Below, one piece after another: positions 7,460 to 16,349 of a stretch of DNA of 64,000 bases. The notes under the pieces are model-generated. The model had not been told where the DNA came from. It saw only the letters and a program-made list of their open reading frames with translations, and searched no databases. The position numbers were made by a program, and so were the translations under genes. This DNA is from Pseudomonadota bacterium (GTDB lineage: Bacteria > Pseudomonadota > Alphaproteobacteria > Acetobacterales > Acetobacteraceae). The first letter of the stretch is position 1. Each line of letters begins with the position of its first letter. The stretch covers positions 88,396 through 152,395 of the forward strand of contig JAJZES010000033.1 in the NCBI GenBank assembly GCA_021845985.1. The letters are read 5' to 3'.

Positions 7460-8449
7460 ATGCTGACTCTGCTCCAGCTTCGTCATCCAGACGGCAGCCG
7501 CGCCGTCGTCGCTCTGACCGGGGGTGGTGCGAAGCTCGTCCGCGGCGTCGCCACCACCTATGATCTGGCGATGGCGGCGATCGGCGCCGGGCGCAGCCTG
7601 TTGGCCGAGGTCGTGGCGCGCGGCACCGGCGGCGGCGTCGATCTCGACGCGGCGCTGGCCGAGGGGCGCATCCTGGCGCCGATCGACCATCGCGACCCGG
7701 CGCATATGCTGGTCACCGGCACCGGCCTGTCGCATCTCGGCAGCGCCGAGGGCCGCGACAAGATGCACAAGGACCTCGCCGATCCGGCGAAACTCTCCGA
7801 CAGCATGAAGATGTTCCGCATGGGGCTGGAGGACGGCAAGCCGGTGGCGGGCGAGCGTGGCGTGCAGCCCGAATGGTTCTACAAGGGCGACGGCTCGATC
7901 GTCGTCGGACCCGAGGCGCGGCTGCCGTCGCCGGATTTCGCGCTGGACGGCGGCGAGGAGCCGGAGCTTGTCGGGATTTACGTCATCGCGCCCGACGGCA
8001 CGCCATGCCGGCTCGGCTTCGCGCTCGGCAACGAGTTTTCCGACCATGTGACGGAGCGGCAGAACTATCTGTATCTGGCGCATTCCAAGCTGCGCGCCTG
8101 TGCGCTGGGCGGCGAGATTCTGACCGGCACCTTGCCCGGCGACGTGCGCGGGGTGGCGCGCATCCGCCGCAACGGCGCCGTCGCCTGGGAAAAGCCGTTC
8201 CTCTCCGGCGAGGACAACATGTCCCACAGCATCGCCAATCTTGAGGCGCACCACTTCAAATACGGCTTGTTCCGCCGCCCCGGCGATGTGCATGTGCATT
8301 TCTTCGGCACGGCAACCCTGTCGTTCTCCGACGGGTTCAGGACGGCGCCGCACGATGTGTTCGAGATCGAGGCGGCGCCGTTCCGGCTGCCGTTGCGTAA
8401 CACGCTCGATGTCGTGGCCCAGCCCTTCGCCCATGTCGCGCCGCTCTGA
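7460..8449 (+). CDS. GguC/AraD1-family fumarylacetoacetate-hydrolase-fold protein
   Basis: A 329-residue protein whose start, MLTLLQLRHPDGSRAVVAL, and length fit the GguC/AraD1 group. These are FAH-fold proteins found with sugar-acid catabolism genes and proposed to act as dehydratase or lyase on 2-keto-3-deoxy sugar acids. Metal-site-like motifs include VGIYVIAPDGTPCRLGFALG and NEFSDHVTERQNYLYLAHSK near residue 190. The ATG at 7460 is preceded by GGGAGGGA. It is followed after 16 bases by a semialdehyde dehydrogenase, which supports a shared pathway such as non-phosphorylative pentose or hexarate oxidation to 2-oxoglutarate. Confidence 0.82.
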   Translation: MLTLLQLRHPDGSRAVVALTGGGAKLVRGVATTYDLAMAAIGAGRSLLAEVVARGTGGGVDLDAALAEGRILAPIDHRDPAHMLVTGTGLSHLGSAEGRDKMHKDLADPAKLSDSMKMFRMGLEDGKPVAGERGVQPEWFYKGDGSIVVGPEARLPSPDFALDGGEEPELVGIYVIAPDGTPCRLGFALGNEFSDHVTERQNYLYLAHSKLRACALGGEILTGTLPGDVRGVARIRRNGAVAWEKPFLSGEDNMSHSIANLEAHHFKYGLFRRPGDVHVHFFGTATLSFSDGFRTAPHDVFEIEAAPFRLPLRNTLDVVAQPFAHVAPL

Positions 8450-8465
8450 GACAAAGGATCGCAAG

Positions 8466-9902
8466 ATGACCTACGCCAACCTGATCGCCGGCGCTTTCGT
8501 GCACGGCAGCGATGCCGTGGCCAACGTCAACCCCTCCGACATCAGCGACATCATCGGCCAATACGACCGCGCCAGCGCGGCGCAGGTCGATGACGCGATC
8601 GCTGCGGCGCGCGCCGCCGCCCCCGCCTGGGCACGCACGACGCCGCAGGTGCGGGCCGATATGCTCGACAAAATCGGCAGCGAAATCCTCGCCCGCCGCG
8701 CCGAGCTGGCCGATCTGCTGGCGCGCGAGGAGGGTAAGACGCTGCCCGAGGCGGCCGGCGAGGTCGGCCGTGCCGGGCAGATTTTCAAGTTCTTCGCCCA
8801 GGAGACGCTGCGCCAGCAGGGTGAGCGGGTCGCCTCGGTGCGGCCGGGGGTCGAGGTCGAGATCACCCGCGAGCCGATGGGGGTGATCGGGCTGATCACG
8901 CCGTGGAACTTCCCGATCGCCATTCCGGCCTGGAAGATCGCGCCGGCGCTGGCCTATGGCAATTGCGTGGTGATGAAGCCGGCCGAGCTGGTGCCCGGCT
9001 CGGCCTGGGCGCTCGCCGACATCATCCATCGCGCCGGCGCGCCGGCCGGCGTGTTCAATCTGGTGATGGGGCGCGGCTCGGTGGTCGGCGAGGCGCTGGT
9101 CAATGATCCGCGCGTAGACGCCATCAGCTTCACCGGCTCGGTGCCGACCGGGCGCGGCATTCTGGAGAAGGCGGCGCGGCGGGCGGCCAAGGTGCAGCTT
9201 GAGATGGGCGGCAAGAACCCGCTGGTCGTGCTGGCCGATGCCGACATCGAGGTGGCGGTGCGCTGCGCGCTGGATGGCTCGTTCTTCGCCACCGGCCAGC
9301 GCTGCACCGCGTCCTCGCGGCTGATCGTCGAGCAGCCGGTGGCCGACCGCTTCGTCGCCGCGCTGGCCGAGGCGCTGAAGAAGCAGGTGGTCGATGACGC
9401 GCGCAAGCCGGGTTCGACCATCGGCCCGGTGGTTGATCAGAGCCAGCTCGACCAGGACATGCGCTACATCGACATCGGCACGCAGGAGGGGGCGCGGCTG
9501 GTGGTGGGCGGCGAGCGGCTGAACCGCGACAAGAGCGGATATTATCTGTCGCCGGCATTGTTCGCCGACACGCGCAACGACATGCGCATCAACCGCGAGG
9601 AGATTTTCGGCCCGGTGGCCGCGGTGATCGCGGTGAAGAACTACGACGAGGCGCTGGCGACGGCCAACGACACCGGCTTCGGACTGTGCTCGGGCATCGT
9701 CACCACGTCGCTGAAACATGCGGCGCATTTCCGGCGCAATTCTGAGAGCGGGATGGTGATGGTCAACCTGCCGACCGCCGGCGTCGATTACCATGTGCCG
9801 TTCGGCGGGCGGAAAGGATCGAGCTACGGTCCGCGCGAGCAGGGGCGCTATGCCGCGGAGTTTTATACCCAGGTCAAGACCGCCTACGTGCTGGCCGGCT
9901 GA
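8466..9902 (+). CDS. Aldehyde dehydrogenase, 2-oxoglutarate-semialdehyde-dehydrogenase-like
   Basis: A 478-residue NAD(P)-dependent aldehyde dehydrogenase. The coenzyme motif GLITPWNFPIAIPAWKIAPA lies near residue 140. The general-base Glu is in LEMGGKNPLVV near 245 and the catalytic Cys in GQRCTASSRLIV near 279. The closing YGPREQGRYAAEFYT is also typical of the KGSADH group. Together with the GguC-type gene just upstream, oxidation of 2,5-dioxopentanoate is the most likely reaction; this assignment is by context. The ATG at 8466 gives the family-typical N-terminus and removes the upstream shadow extension. Confidence 0.88.
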   Translation: MTYANLIAGAFVHGSDAVANVNPSDISDIIGQYDRASAAQVDDAIAAARAAAPAWARTTPQVRADMLDKIGSEILARRAELADLLAREEGKTLPEAAGEVGRAGQIFKFFAQETLRQQGERVASVRPGVEVEITREPMGVIGLITPWNFPIAIPAWKIAPALAYGNCVVMKPAELVPGSAWALADIIHRAGAPAGVFNLVMGRGSVVGEALVNDPRVDAISFTGSVPTGRGILEKAARRAAKVQLEMGGKNPLVVLADADIEVAVRCALDGSFFATGQRCTASSRLIVEQPVADRFVAALAEALKKQVVDDARKPGSTIGPVVDQSQLDQDMRYIDIGTQEGARLVVGGERLNRDKSGYYLSPALFADTRNDMRINREEIFGPVAAVIAVKNYDEALATANDTGFGLCSGIVTTSLKHAAHFRRNSESGMVMVNLPTAGVDYHVPFGGRKGSSYGPREQGRYAAEFYTQVKTAYVLAG

Positions 9903-9907
9903 AGCCG

Positions 9908-10870
9908 ATGGCGGCGCCGGTTGCCGTGCTGGATGTCGCGCCCGTCCGGCACGGCGGCGGCGCCGGCTTCGCCCGCGCGCTCGATCAGGCGTGCCGCGAC
10001 ATCGGCTTCGTCGTGCTGACCGGGCACGGCGTCGATGCGGGGCTGATCCGCCGCATGCATGACGTGTCGGCGGCGTTCTTCGCCAGGCCGGAGGCGGACA
10101 AGCGGGCGCTGGCGGTGACCGAAGGGTACATCCACGGCTGGACCGGGCCGCGCCAGTCCTATCTCGCCGAGACGCTGACGGCGGGGGCGGCGCCGGCGGC
10201 GGACTGGAAGGAAGGGTTCTCGATCGGCCCGCCGGCGGCTCCGGCCGGGATGACCGATCAGGAACGGCGATATTTCATGCCGACCCGCTGGCCGGATCGG
10301 CCGGCCGGGTTCGCCGCGGTGTGGACCGACTATTTTAGGGCAATGGAGCAACTGGCGGCGACGCTGATGGCGGCGTTCGCCACCGCGCTCGGTCTGCCGG
10401 AGGGGTATTTCGCATCGCGCTTCGACCGGCATATCACCGGACTGTCGGCGCAGTTCTATCCGCCGCAGCCGACCGCGCCGGCGCCGGGGCAGGTGCGGGC
10501 GGGCGCGCATACCGATTTCGGCAGCCTGACCATTTTGCACACCGGCGACAATCCGGGCGGGCTGCAGGTGATGGGCCGCGACGGGGCGTGGCAGGATGTG
10601 ACGGCGCCGGCCGACATGTTCGTGGTCAATATCGGCGATCTGTTGGCGCAATGGAGCAACGACCGCTGGGTCTCCACCCTGCACCGCGTGCTCAATCCGC
10701 CGGCCGGGCGGGCGCATCTGCCGCGCCAGTCGATCGCCTTTTTCCACCAGCCGAACTGGCACGCCGAAATCGCCTGCCTGCCGGGCTGCGAGGCGGGCGG
10801 CGTGCGGCATGCGCCGGTGCTGTCGGGGGTGCATTTCGAGCGCAAGCTGCGGCTGCTGCGGGGCGGCTGA
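9908..10870 (+). CDS. 2-oxoglutarate/Fe(II)-dependent oxygenase, isopenicillin-N-synthase-like
   Basis: A 320-residue non-haem iron oxygenase. It has the N-terminal DIOX_N domain (ACRDIGFVVLTGHGVDAGLI) and a C-terminal jelly roll holding HTDFGSLTIL (His201, Asp203) and STLHRVLNPP (His259), the iron triad. R273-Q-S275 is the 2-oxoglutarate carboxylate-binding motif. These residues are all intact, so it should be active. The substrate is unknown. It starts 5 bases after the aldehyde dehydrogenase and probably shares its mRNA. Confidence 0.87.
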   Translation: MAAPVAVLDVAPVRHGGGAGFARALDQACRDIGFVVLTGHGVDAGLIRRMHDVSAAFFARPEADKRALAVTEGYIHGWTGPRQSYLAETLTAGAAPAADWKEGFSIGPPAAPAGMTDQERRYFMPTRWPDRPAGFAAVWTDYFRAMEQLAATLMAAFATALGLPEGYFASRFDRHITGLSAQFYPPQPTAPAPGQVRAGAHTDFGSLTILHTGDNPGGLQVMGRDGAWQDVTAPADMFVVNIGDLLAQWSNDRWVSTLHRVLNPPAGRAHLPRQSIAFFHQPNWHAEIACLPGCEAGGVRHAPVLSGVHFERKLRLLRGG

Positions 10871-10895
10871 CACCGCCCGGCGGCACCGCCGCGGC

Positions 10896-11714
10896 TCAGC
10901 CGCCGGCCAGCAGGCGCGGGCGCAGATCGTCGCTGATCTCGTCGCAGCGGCCGATCCACACATCGCCGGTGGACAGCGCATGCTGGATGATGCCGTCGAG
11001 CACCGGCAGCCGCGACGGCTGGCCGATCAGCGCCGGATGCAGCGTCAGTACCATCAACCGGTCCTCCGCCTCCAGCGTGTCGAGTTCGCTCGTCCAGACG
11101 TCGAGCACCGCGGCCGGCGGCTGCATCACCCGGTCGGGCAGCACCGGCGCATGCTCGAAGAAGGTGGCGTCGTCCATCACCGCCCGGCACGGCAGTTCGA
11201 CGATGTCGGTGGGCGCGCCGGCCACTTCCAGCAGATAGGCCGAGTCGTCGTCGCGGAAATTGGACGCATAGCCGAAGCCGTAGTCGCGCAGCAGCGCCGG
11301 CGTGCGGCGGCTGAGTTCGCCGGACGGCGAGCGGTAGCCGCGCGGCGGCGCGCCGGTGGCGCGGCGGATTGCGGCGATGCCGTGCTCCATCTCGGCGCGC
11401 TCGGCCGCCTCGGTCAGCGTCTCGACGGCGGCGTGGGTGTGGCCGTGATGGGCGATTTCGTGGCCGTCGCGCAGCAGCGCCTCGATCACCTGCGGGCGCT
11501 GCTCGACGACGATGCCGGGAACGAAGAAAGTCGCCTGCAGGGCGTAGCGGCGCAGCAGGTCAATGACCCGCCAGATGCCGATCTTCCAGCCATACGCCCC
11601 CTGTGACATCAGCACCGGCCGCGCCGCATAGGCGGGATCGCGCGCTGTCCAGATCGTCTCGGCGTCGAGCTCGAAGGTCAGCAGCAACGGAAAGCCACGG
11701 GTCGCCAGGGCCAT
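10896..11714 (-). CDS. Polysaccharide deacetylase family protein (NodB fold)
   Basis: A 272-residue protein starting MALATRGFPLLLTFELDAET. The LTFELDAET segment is the NodB motif 1 (Asp pair region). GHEIAHHGHTHAAVETLT near residue 95 gives the H-x-x-x-H-type metal site, and GYRSPSGELS is motif 3. The ATG at 11714 was preferred over one 12 codons upstream because AAGGAG lies 7 bases before it. It may act on an N-acylated small molecule rather than a polymer, since there is no signal peptide. Confidence 0.83.
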   Translation of the reverse strand: MALATRGFPLLLTFELDAETIWTARDPAYAARPVLMSQGAYGWKIGIWRVIDLLRRYALQATFFVPGIVVEQRPQVIEALLRDGHEIAHHGHTHAAVETLTEAAERAEMEHGIAAIRRATGAPPRGYRSPSGELSRRTPALLRDYGFGYASNFRDDDSAYLLEVAGAPTDIVELPCRAVMDDATFFEHAPVLPDRVMQPPAAVLDVWTSELDTLEAEDRLMVLTLHPALIGQPSRLPVLDGIIQHALSTGDVWIGRCDEISDDLRPRLLAGG

Positions 11715-11791
11715 GGGGCATCTCCTTGCGCCGATCCTGCGGGCAAGCATGGCGAATTGTCCACCGTCGGCGCGGCGTGTAGAAGCCTGCC

Positions 11792-12847
11792 GTGCCGCCT
11801 CCGTCCCGCCCGCTGAGCATCGTCCATGTCGGCAACTTCCCGTTCGGGCTGAAGCCCGGCTTTCAGCACGGCGTCGCCGTCAAGCTGTCGAACGGTTTGA
11901 TCCGCAACGGGCATCTGGTGCTGAACTTTTCCGACCGCGATATCGCCCGCGCGGTCGCCCCGTTCGGCGCGCGCAAGCTCGGGCGGGCGCCGGCCAATGC
12001 GGCGCTGATCGCGTTCTGCCGCCATCACCGCCCGGAGGTGCTGCTGCTTGGCCACGCAGATGTGATCGCCGCCGAGACGGTGGCGGGCATCCGCGCGGCG
12101 CTGCCGGGGCTGAAGGTGGCGCAGTGGAACGTCGATCCGCTGTTCGAGCCGGACAATCTGCGGCGGATCGAAAGCAAGATGGCGGTTGTCGATGCGACCT
12201 TCGTGTCCACCGCCGGGGCGCCGATGATGGCGCTGCGCGCCGGCGGGCGGCGCGTCGCCTTCCTGCCCAACCCGGCCGACATCTCGATCGAGCGCGGGCG
12301 CGCCGATTGTGCCGATGTGCTGCCGTACGACGTGTTCTATGCCTGCGGCCATCCGTCGCGGCCGTTGCGACATATTTGCGGGCGCGACTGGGACATGGAG
12401 GATTTCTGGCGCCGCCTGCTGGCGCGGCTGCCGGGGGCGCGGGCGCTGCTCGGCGGGCTGCTCGGGCAGCCGCGCATCGCCGGCGCGGCCTATCAGACGG
12501 CGCTGGAAAGCTGCGCCCTCGGGCTGAACGTCAGCCGCCGGCCGGATCATTTCCTCTACAGCTCGGACCGGATCGCGCAGCTCGCCGGCAACGGGCTGGT
12601 CGTGCTGATGGAGCGGACGACCGGCTATGGCGAGATTTTCGGCGAGGACGAGATGGGATTTTTTTCGTCGTTCGACGAACTGGTCGATGTCGTCGCGCGG
12701 CTGATCGGCGACCCGGCGCGGCGGCGGGCGGTGGCGGCGGCGGGGCGGGCGCGCTACCTCGCGCTGTTCAACGAGCGGGCGGTCGCCGCCCGGCTGCTGG
12801 CGATTCTGACCGGCGCCGCGGACCAGGACGCGCTGCCGTGGCAGTGA
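11792..12847 (+). CDS. Glycosyltransferase of the CgeB/GT4-like type
   Basis: A 351-residue GT-B-like protein. N-terminal VHVGNFPFGLKPGFQHGVAV and RNGHLVLNFSDRD mark the acceptor domain. VAFLPNPADISIERG, then the C-terminal SLALGLN-like segment ESCALGLNVSRRPDHFLYSS and IAQLAGNGLVVLMERTTGYG, resemble the nucleotide-sugar-binding half of CgeB/GT4 enzymes. The GTG at 11792 is the only start upstream of the domain. Its stop overlaps the start of an O-antigen-ligase-like gene, which points to a role in surface glycan assembly. Confidence 0.72.
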   Translation: MPPPSRPLSIVHVGNFPFGLKPGFQHGVAVKLSNGLIRNGHLVLNFSDRDIARAVAPFGARKLGRAPANAALIAFCRHHRPEVLLLGHADVIAAETVAGIRAALPGLKVAQWNVDPLFEPDNLRRIESKMAVVDATFVSTAGAPMMALRAGGRRVAFLPNPADISIERGRADCADVLPYDVFYACGHPSRPLRHICGRDWDMEDFWRRLLARLPGARALLGGLLGQPRIAGAAYQTALESCALGLNVSRRPDHFLYSSDRIAQLAGNGLVVLMERTTGYGEIFGEDEMGFFSSFDELVDVVARLIGDPARRRAVAAAGRARYLALFNERAVAARLLAILTGAADQDALPWQ

Positions 12848-13965
12848 TGCTGCTGGCGGTGATCGCCGCCGGCTTCGTGGTCACCCCGGAGCCGCTGTGG
12901 GCGATGCTGTTTTACCTCGGCGTGCTGCTGCCCTGGCTGTGGCACAGCGTCGCGCGCCGGCACCAGCCGCCGCGGCTGAGCATGGCCGGCCCCGGCGAAC
13001 TGGCCGGCGTCGCCTTGATCGGCTGGTTCACCCTGACGACGCTGTGGGATCACGCTGCCGGGCCGCAGCTCGGCGCGCATCTGATCTGGCTGTGGAACGG
13101 TCTCAACACGCTCGCGTTCTTTCTCGTCGCCGCGGCGGTGCTGCGCGCCCCGGCCAGCCGCGAGCGGCTGACGGACCTGCTGATCGGCTTCGGTCTGCTC
13201 AATATCGCCAGTGCCGTGCTGCATCTGCTGGTGGTCGGCGGAGTGGCGGAGCTGCGCATGAACGGTTGGGCGGAGACCCGCCACCCGATCCTCGGCGCGG
13301 CGATGATCGGCCTGTGCGTCATCCTCGCCGCGGCGCGGCTGCTGCAGCGGCGGCAGGTGTGGATGAGCGGGGCGATGCTGCTGGCCGGCATGGCCTTCAT
13401 CCTGGCCACCGGCAGTCGTGGACCGCTGTTCGCGGTGCTCGGCGGTCTGGCGGTGCTGCTGCTCGGCCAGCACCGGCGGCTGCTGGCGGCGGCCGGCGGG
13501 CTGACGGCGCTGCTGCTGGTGGCCGGGTTTGCCGTGCCGGGCGCGGCGCAACTGGTGCAGGAGCGGCTGCTGGCGCGCGGCTGGTCGAACCGGCTCGACA
13601 TCTGGCGGCTGGCCGTGGCCGAGATCGGCCGGCGTCCGCTGTTCGGCTACGGCCCCTCGGCGCGGCTGGATCGGGCGGTCGATAACTTCCCCCACGATCT
13701 TTTTCTGTCCACCCTGTTCTACAGCGGCGCGGTCGGTCTGCTGCTGCTGCTGCTGCTGTTCGCCGCCGCGGCGCGGGCGGCGTGGCGGGCGCGCGGCGGC
13801 GACCGCTGGACGCTGCTGGCGCTGCTTGCCAACACGCTGCTCAACGGCGTTTCCGACCTTAGCCAAGTGACCAAGGGACCCAGCCCGATGTGGTACATCT
13901 TCTGGCTCCCGGTGGTGCTGGCGCTCAGCCGGGAGCGCCAGCCGCCGGGGTCTCAGACCACCTGA
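12847..13965 (+). CDS. O-antigen ligase / Wzy-family polytopic membrane protein
   Basis: A 372-residue integral membrane protein with about ten hydrophobic helices. LATGSRGPLFAVLGGLAVLL near residue 190 and the periplasmic-loop segment ARGWSNRLDIWRLAVAEI, then RRPLFGYGPSA and NFPHDLFLSTLFYSGAVGLL, correspond to the Wzy_C region of WaaL/Wzy ligases and polymerases, including the conserved His (NFPHD). ATGA-type overlap with the glycosyltransferase stop supports the ATG at 12847; GTG at 12838 is an alternative. The stop overlaps the convergent ThDP enzyme gene by 13 bases. Confidence 0.8.
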   Translation: MLLAVIAAGFVVTPEPLWAMLFYLGVLLPWLWHSVARRHQPPRLSMAGPGELAGVALIGWFTLTTLWDHAAGPQLGAHLIWLWNGLNTLAFFLVAAAVLRAPASRERLTDLLIGFGLLNIASAVLHLLVVGGVAELRMNGWAETRHPILGAAMIGLCVILAAARLLQRRQVWMSGAMLLAGMAFILATGSRGPLFAVLGGLAVLLLGQHRRLLAAAGGLTALLLVAGFAVPGAAQLVQERLLARGWSNRLDIWRLAVAEIGRRPLFGYGPSARLDRAVDNFPHDLFLSTLFYSGAVGLLLLLLLFAAAARAAWRARGGDRWTLLALLANTLLNGVSDLSQVTKGPSPMWYIFWLPVVLALSRERQPPGSQTT

Positions 13966-15707
13966 CGCACCGTGTCGGAGGCGAGCGTCAGGGCGATGCG
14001 GCGCCGCGCCGGCATGCCGTGCGCCATCGCCTCGGCCATCTGCGCCGCCTGGTTGAGCGTCGCCTTGGGCGGCAGCGGCGGCTCGTGCGGATCGACCACC
14101 GCCTCGATCAGCACCGGACCCGGCGTTGCCATCGCCTGCGCCATCGCCTCGGCGCAATCCTCCGGCCGCTCGATCGTCACCGCGGACAGGCCGAAGCCGC
14201 GCGCCACGGCGGCGAAATCAATCGGCTGCAGATCGGCGCCGTAGTCGGGATTGCCGAGGAACACCGTCTGTTCCCATTTGGTCAGCGCCAGGGTGTTGTT
14301 CTTGATGACGAGGATTTTCAGGTCGAGCGCGTGGCGCGCCACCGTCGCCAGTTCGCCGATCAGCGACGACAGCGCACCGTCGCCGGTGATGCAGACAGTG
14401 GTGCGGGCGGGATGGGCCAGCGCGCCGGCAATGGCGATCGGCAATGCCGCGCCCATCGTCGCCAGGGTGCCCGGCCAGGCAAAGCGCATCTCGCCGCGCA
14501 TGCGCAGATAGCGCGCCGACCAGGTGGTGGTGGCGCCGTTATCGACGGCGACCAGCGCATCCGCCGGCAACACCCGGTCGAGCTCGCGCAGCACCAGTTG
14601 CGGCTTCATCGGCGTATCGCCGCGCGTCGCCTGTTTTTCCAGCTCGTCCTGCCATTCCAGCACGCCGGTCCGCGCCTGCTCGATGAACAGCAGATCGTCA
14701 TGCCGCTCCAGCCGCGGCAGCAGGGCGCGCAGCACCGCGGCGGCGTCGCCGGCGAGGCCGACCTCGGCGGGAACCCGCAGGCCGATGCGGCCGGGGTCGA
14801 TGTCGATCTGCACCACGCGGGCGAGGCCGGGGCGCGGGTAATATTCGAGATAGGGGAACAGGCTGCCGACGATCAGCAACGTGTCGCAGCCCTCCATCGC
14901 ATCCTGCGCCGGGCGGCTGCCGAGCAGGCCGGGGGTGCCGACGAGATAGCGGTTGTCGTCGGCGAGGATGCCCTTGCCGAGCAACGCCTCGGCCACCGGG
15001 GCGGCGAGGCGCTCGGCGGTCTCGGCGATCTCGGCACGCGCGCCGAGCGCCCCCTGACCGGCCAGGATGCAGATGCGGCGGCCGTCATTGAGCAGGGCAG
15101 CGGCGCGGGCGAGGTCGGCCTCGGCCGGCAGCGCCGCGCTGGGTCCGGGGCCGGGCGGGGCGAGCGGCGCGGCGGCGCGATGGGCGCGCACCGAGCGGCC
15201 GAGCGGCGCCAACTGAATGTCGATCGGCACCGTCAGATGGGCGACGGCGCGGCGGGTGACGGCGGTGCGGCAGGCGAGATCGGCGACGCGCTCGGCATGG
15301 CCCGGCCCCATCACCCGCACGCTGTAGGCGGCGACATCGGCGAACAGATGGTCGAGCTCGACATCCTGCTGGGCATGCGTGCCGATCAGGTCGTGGTACT
15401 GCATGCCGGTGATTGCCAGCACCGGCTGGAAATCGAACCTGGCGTCGTAGAGGCCGGTGAGCAGGCGGATGCCGCCCGGCCCGGCGGTGGCGAGGCAGAC
15501 GCCGAGCCGTCCGGTGAAGCGGGCATGGCCGCAGGCGGCCAGCGCCGCCGCCTCCTCATGGCGGGTCTGGATGAAGGCGACCTCGTCGCGCCGCTTGCGC
15601 AGCGCCTCCATGATGCCGTTGATGGCGTCACCCGGAATGCCGAACACCACGCTGACACCCCAGTTGATGAGTGTCTGCACGATCACGTCGCCCGCCGTCT
15701 CAACCAT
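13953..15707 (-). CDS. Thiamine-diphosphate-dependent enzyme, pyruvate oxidase (PoxB)-like
   Basis: A 584-residue three-domain ThDP enzyme. The N-terminal PYR domain contains VVFGIPGDAINGIMEAL and the cofactor-activating Glu in TRHEEAAALAA (about residue 50). A central Rossmann domain follows. The C-terminal PP domain carries CITGDGALSSLIGELATVAR, then IKNNTLALTKWEQ, near residue 440. The profile fits pyruvate oxidase/quinone-dependent pyruvate dehydrogenase rather than acetolactate synthase. The ATG at 15707 was chosen because the N-terminus MVETAGDVIVQTLINWGV is family-typical; the open frame upstream is antisense to hfq. Confidence 0.85.
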   Translation of the reverse strand: MVETAGDVIVQTLINWGVSVVFGIPGDAINGIMEALRKRRDEVAFIQTRHEEAAALAACGHARFTGRLGVCLATAGPGGIRLLTGLYDARFDFQPVLAITGMQYHDLIGTHAQQDVELDHLFADVAAYSVRVMGPGHAERVADLACRTAVTRRAVAHLTVPIDIQLAPLGRSVRAHRAAAPLAPPGPGPSAALPAEADLARAAALLNDGRRICILAGQGALGARAEIAETAERLAAPVAEALLGKGILADDNRYLVGTPGLLGSRPAQDAMEGCDTLLIVGSLFPYLEYYPRPGLARVVQIDIDPGRIGLRVPAEVGLAGDAAAVLRALLPRLERHDDLLFIEQARTGVLEWQDELEKQATRGDTPMKPQLVLRELDRVLPADALVAVDNGATTTWSARYLRMRGEMRFAWPGTLATMGAALPIAIAGALAHPARTTVCITGDGALSSLIGELATVARHALDLKILVIKNNTLALTKWEQTVFLGNPDYGADLQPIDFAAVARGFGLSAVTIERPEDCAEAMAQAMATPGPVLIEAVVDPHEPPLPPKATLNQAAQMAEAMAHGMPARRRIALTLASDTVRQVV

Positions 15708-16019
15708 GGCCAACCCCCGGTACCTGGTGGGGCAAACAGGGCGCAAGTCGTCCAGTTCCCGCAGACAACGTCGCAGTATCGCGACCGATTCTCTGTCGTA
15801 GTGACGTGGCCGCCGGGGTTGCCGCCCGCCCGCGATGGCGACTGGAAAAGCCGGCCGCCGCGGATTATATGGCAAGCTTAACTGCCGCTCCGGGGTACAC
15901 GGGTTCGTGTGCTTGCGGAAGAGCGGATGGCGACTAAATTTGGTGACATGCTTCGGCCGGCGACGGCACGGGGCGCGGCGCCAGGGCGGATCAGAAGACA
16001 GAACAAGAGGAATCACCTC
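15708..16019. promoter_or_regulatory. Divergent intergenic region upstream of hfq and the PoxB-like gene
   Basis: This 312-base non-coding stretch must hold both divergent promoters. It contains a locally AT-richer patch around 15860-15880 (GGATTATATGGCAAGCTTAA), a reasonable place for a promoter, but I cannot assign -35/-10 boxes with certainty. AAGAGG at 16005-16010 is the hfq ribosome site. I see no hairpin or repeat that stands out. Confidence 0.35.
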
Positions 16020-16349
16020 GTGGCGAATGAGAAGTCGCAGAACGTTCAGGACGTGTTCCTGAACCATGTGCGCAAAAACAAGACTCCGGTCACCGTGTTT
16101 TTGGTGAACGGCGTCAAGCTCCAGGGCATCATCACTTGGTTCGACAATTTTTCGGTACTGCTGCGGCGGGACGGGCATACCCAGCTCGTCTACAAGCATG
16201 CCATCAGCACGGTGATGCCGGGCGCGCCGATCCAGTTGTTCGACGCGGCGCGGCCGGAAGGGTCGGCGACCACGCTGACCATCGGCCAGCGCGACAGTGG
16301 GCTGCGCGAGAGCAGCCAGCGGGAGGCGGCGCCTGCCGGCGGTGACTGA
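16020..16349 (+). CDS. hfq: RNA chaperone Hfq
   Basis: Hfq is the hexameric Sm-like chaperone that pairs small RNAs with mRNAs. The 109-residue product starts [20 protein letters not shown]. It shows the Sm1 motif [20 protein letters not shown] and the Sm2 motif [10 protein letters not shown] (near residue 54), including the proximal-face YKHA. The C-terminal tail is longer than the minimal alphaproteobacterial form. The start is GTG at 16020 with AAGAGG 9 bases upstream, and nearer upstream in-frame codons are unlike the family. The last codons overlap hflX, the usual partner. Confidence 0.97.
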   Translation: MANEKSQNVQDVFLNHVRKNKTPVTVFLVNGVKLQGIITWFDNFSVLLRRDGHTQLVYKHAISTVMPGAPIQLFDAARPEGSATTLTIGQRDSGLRESSQREAAPAGGD

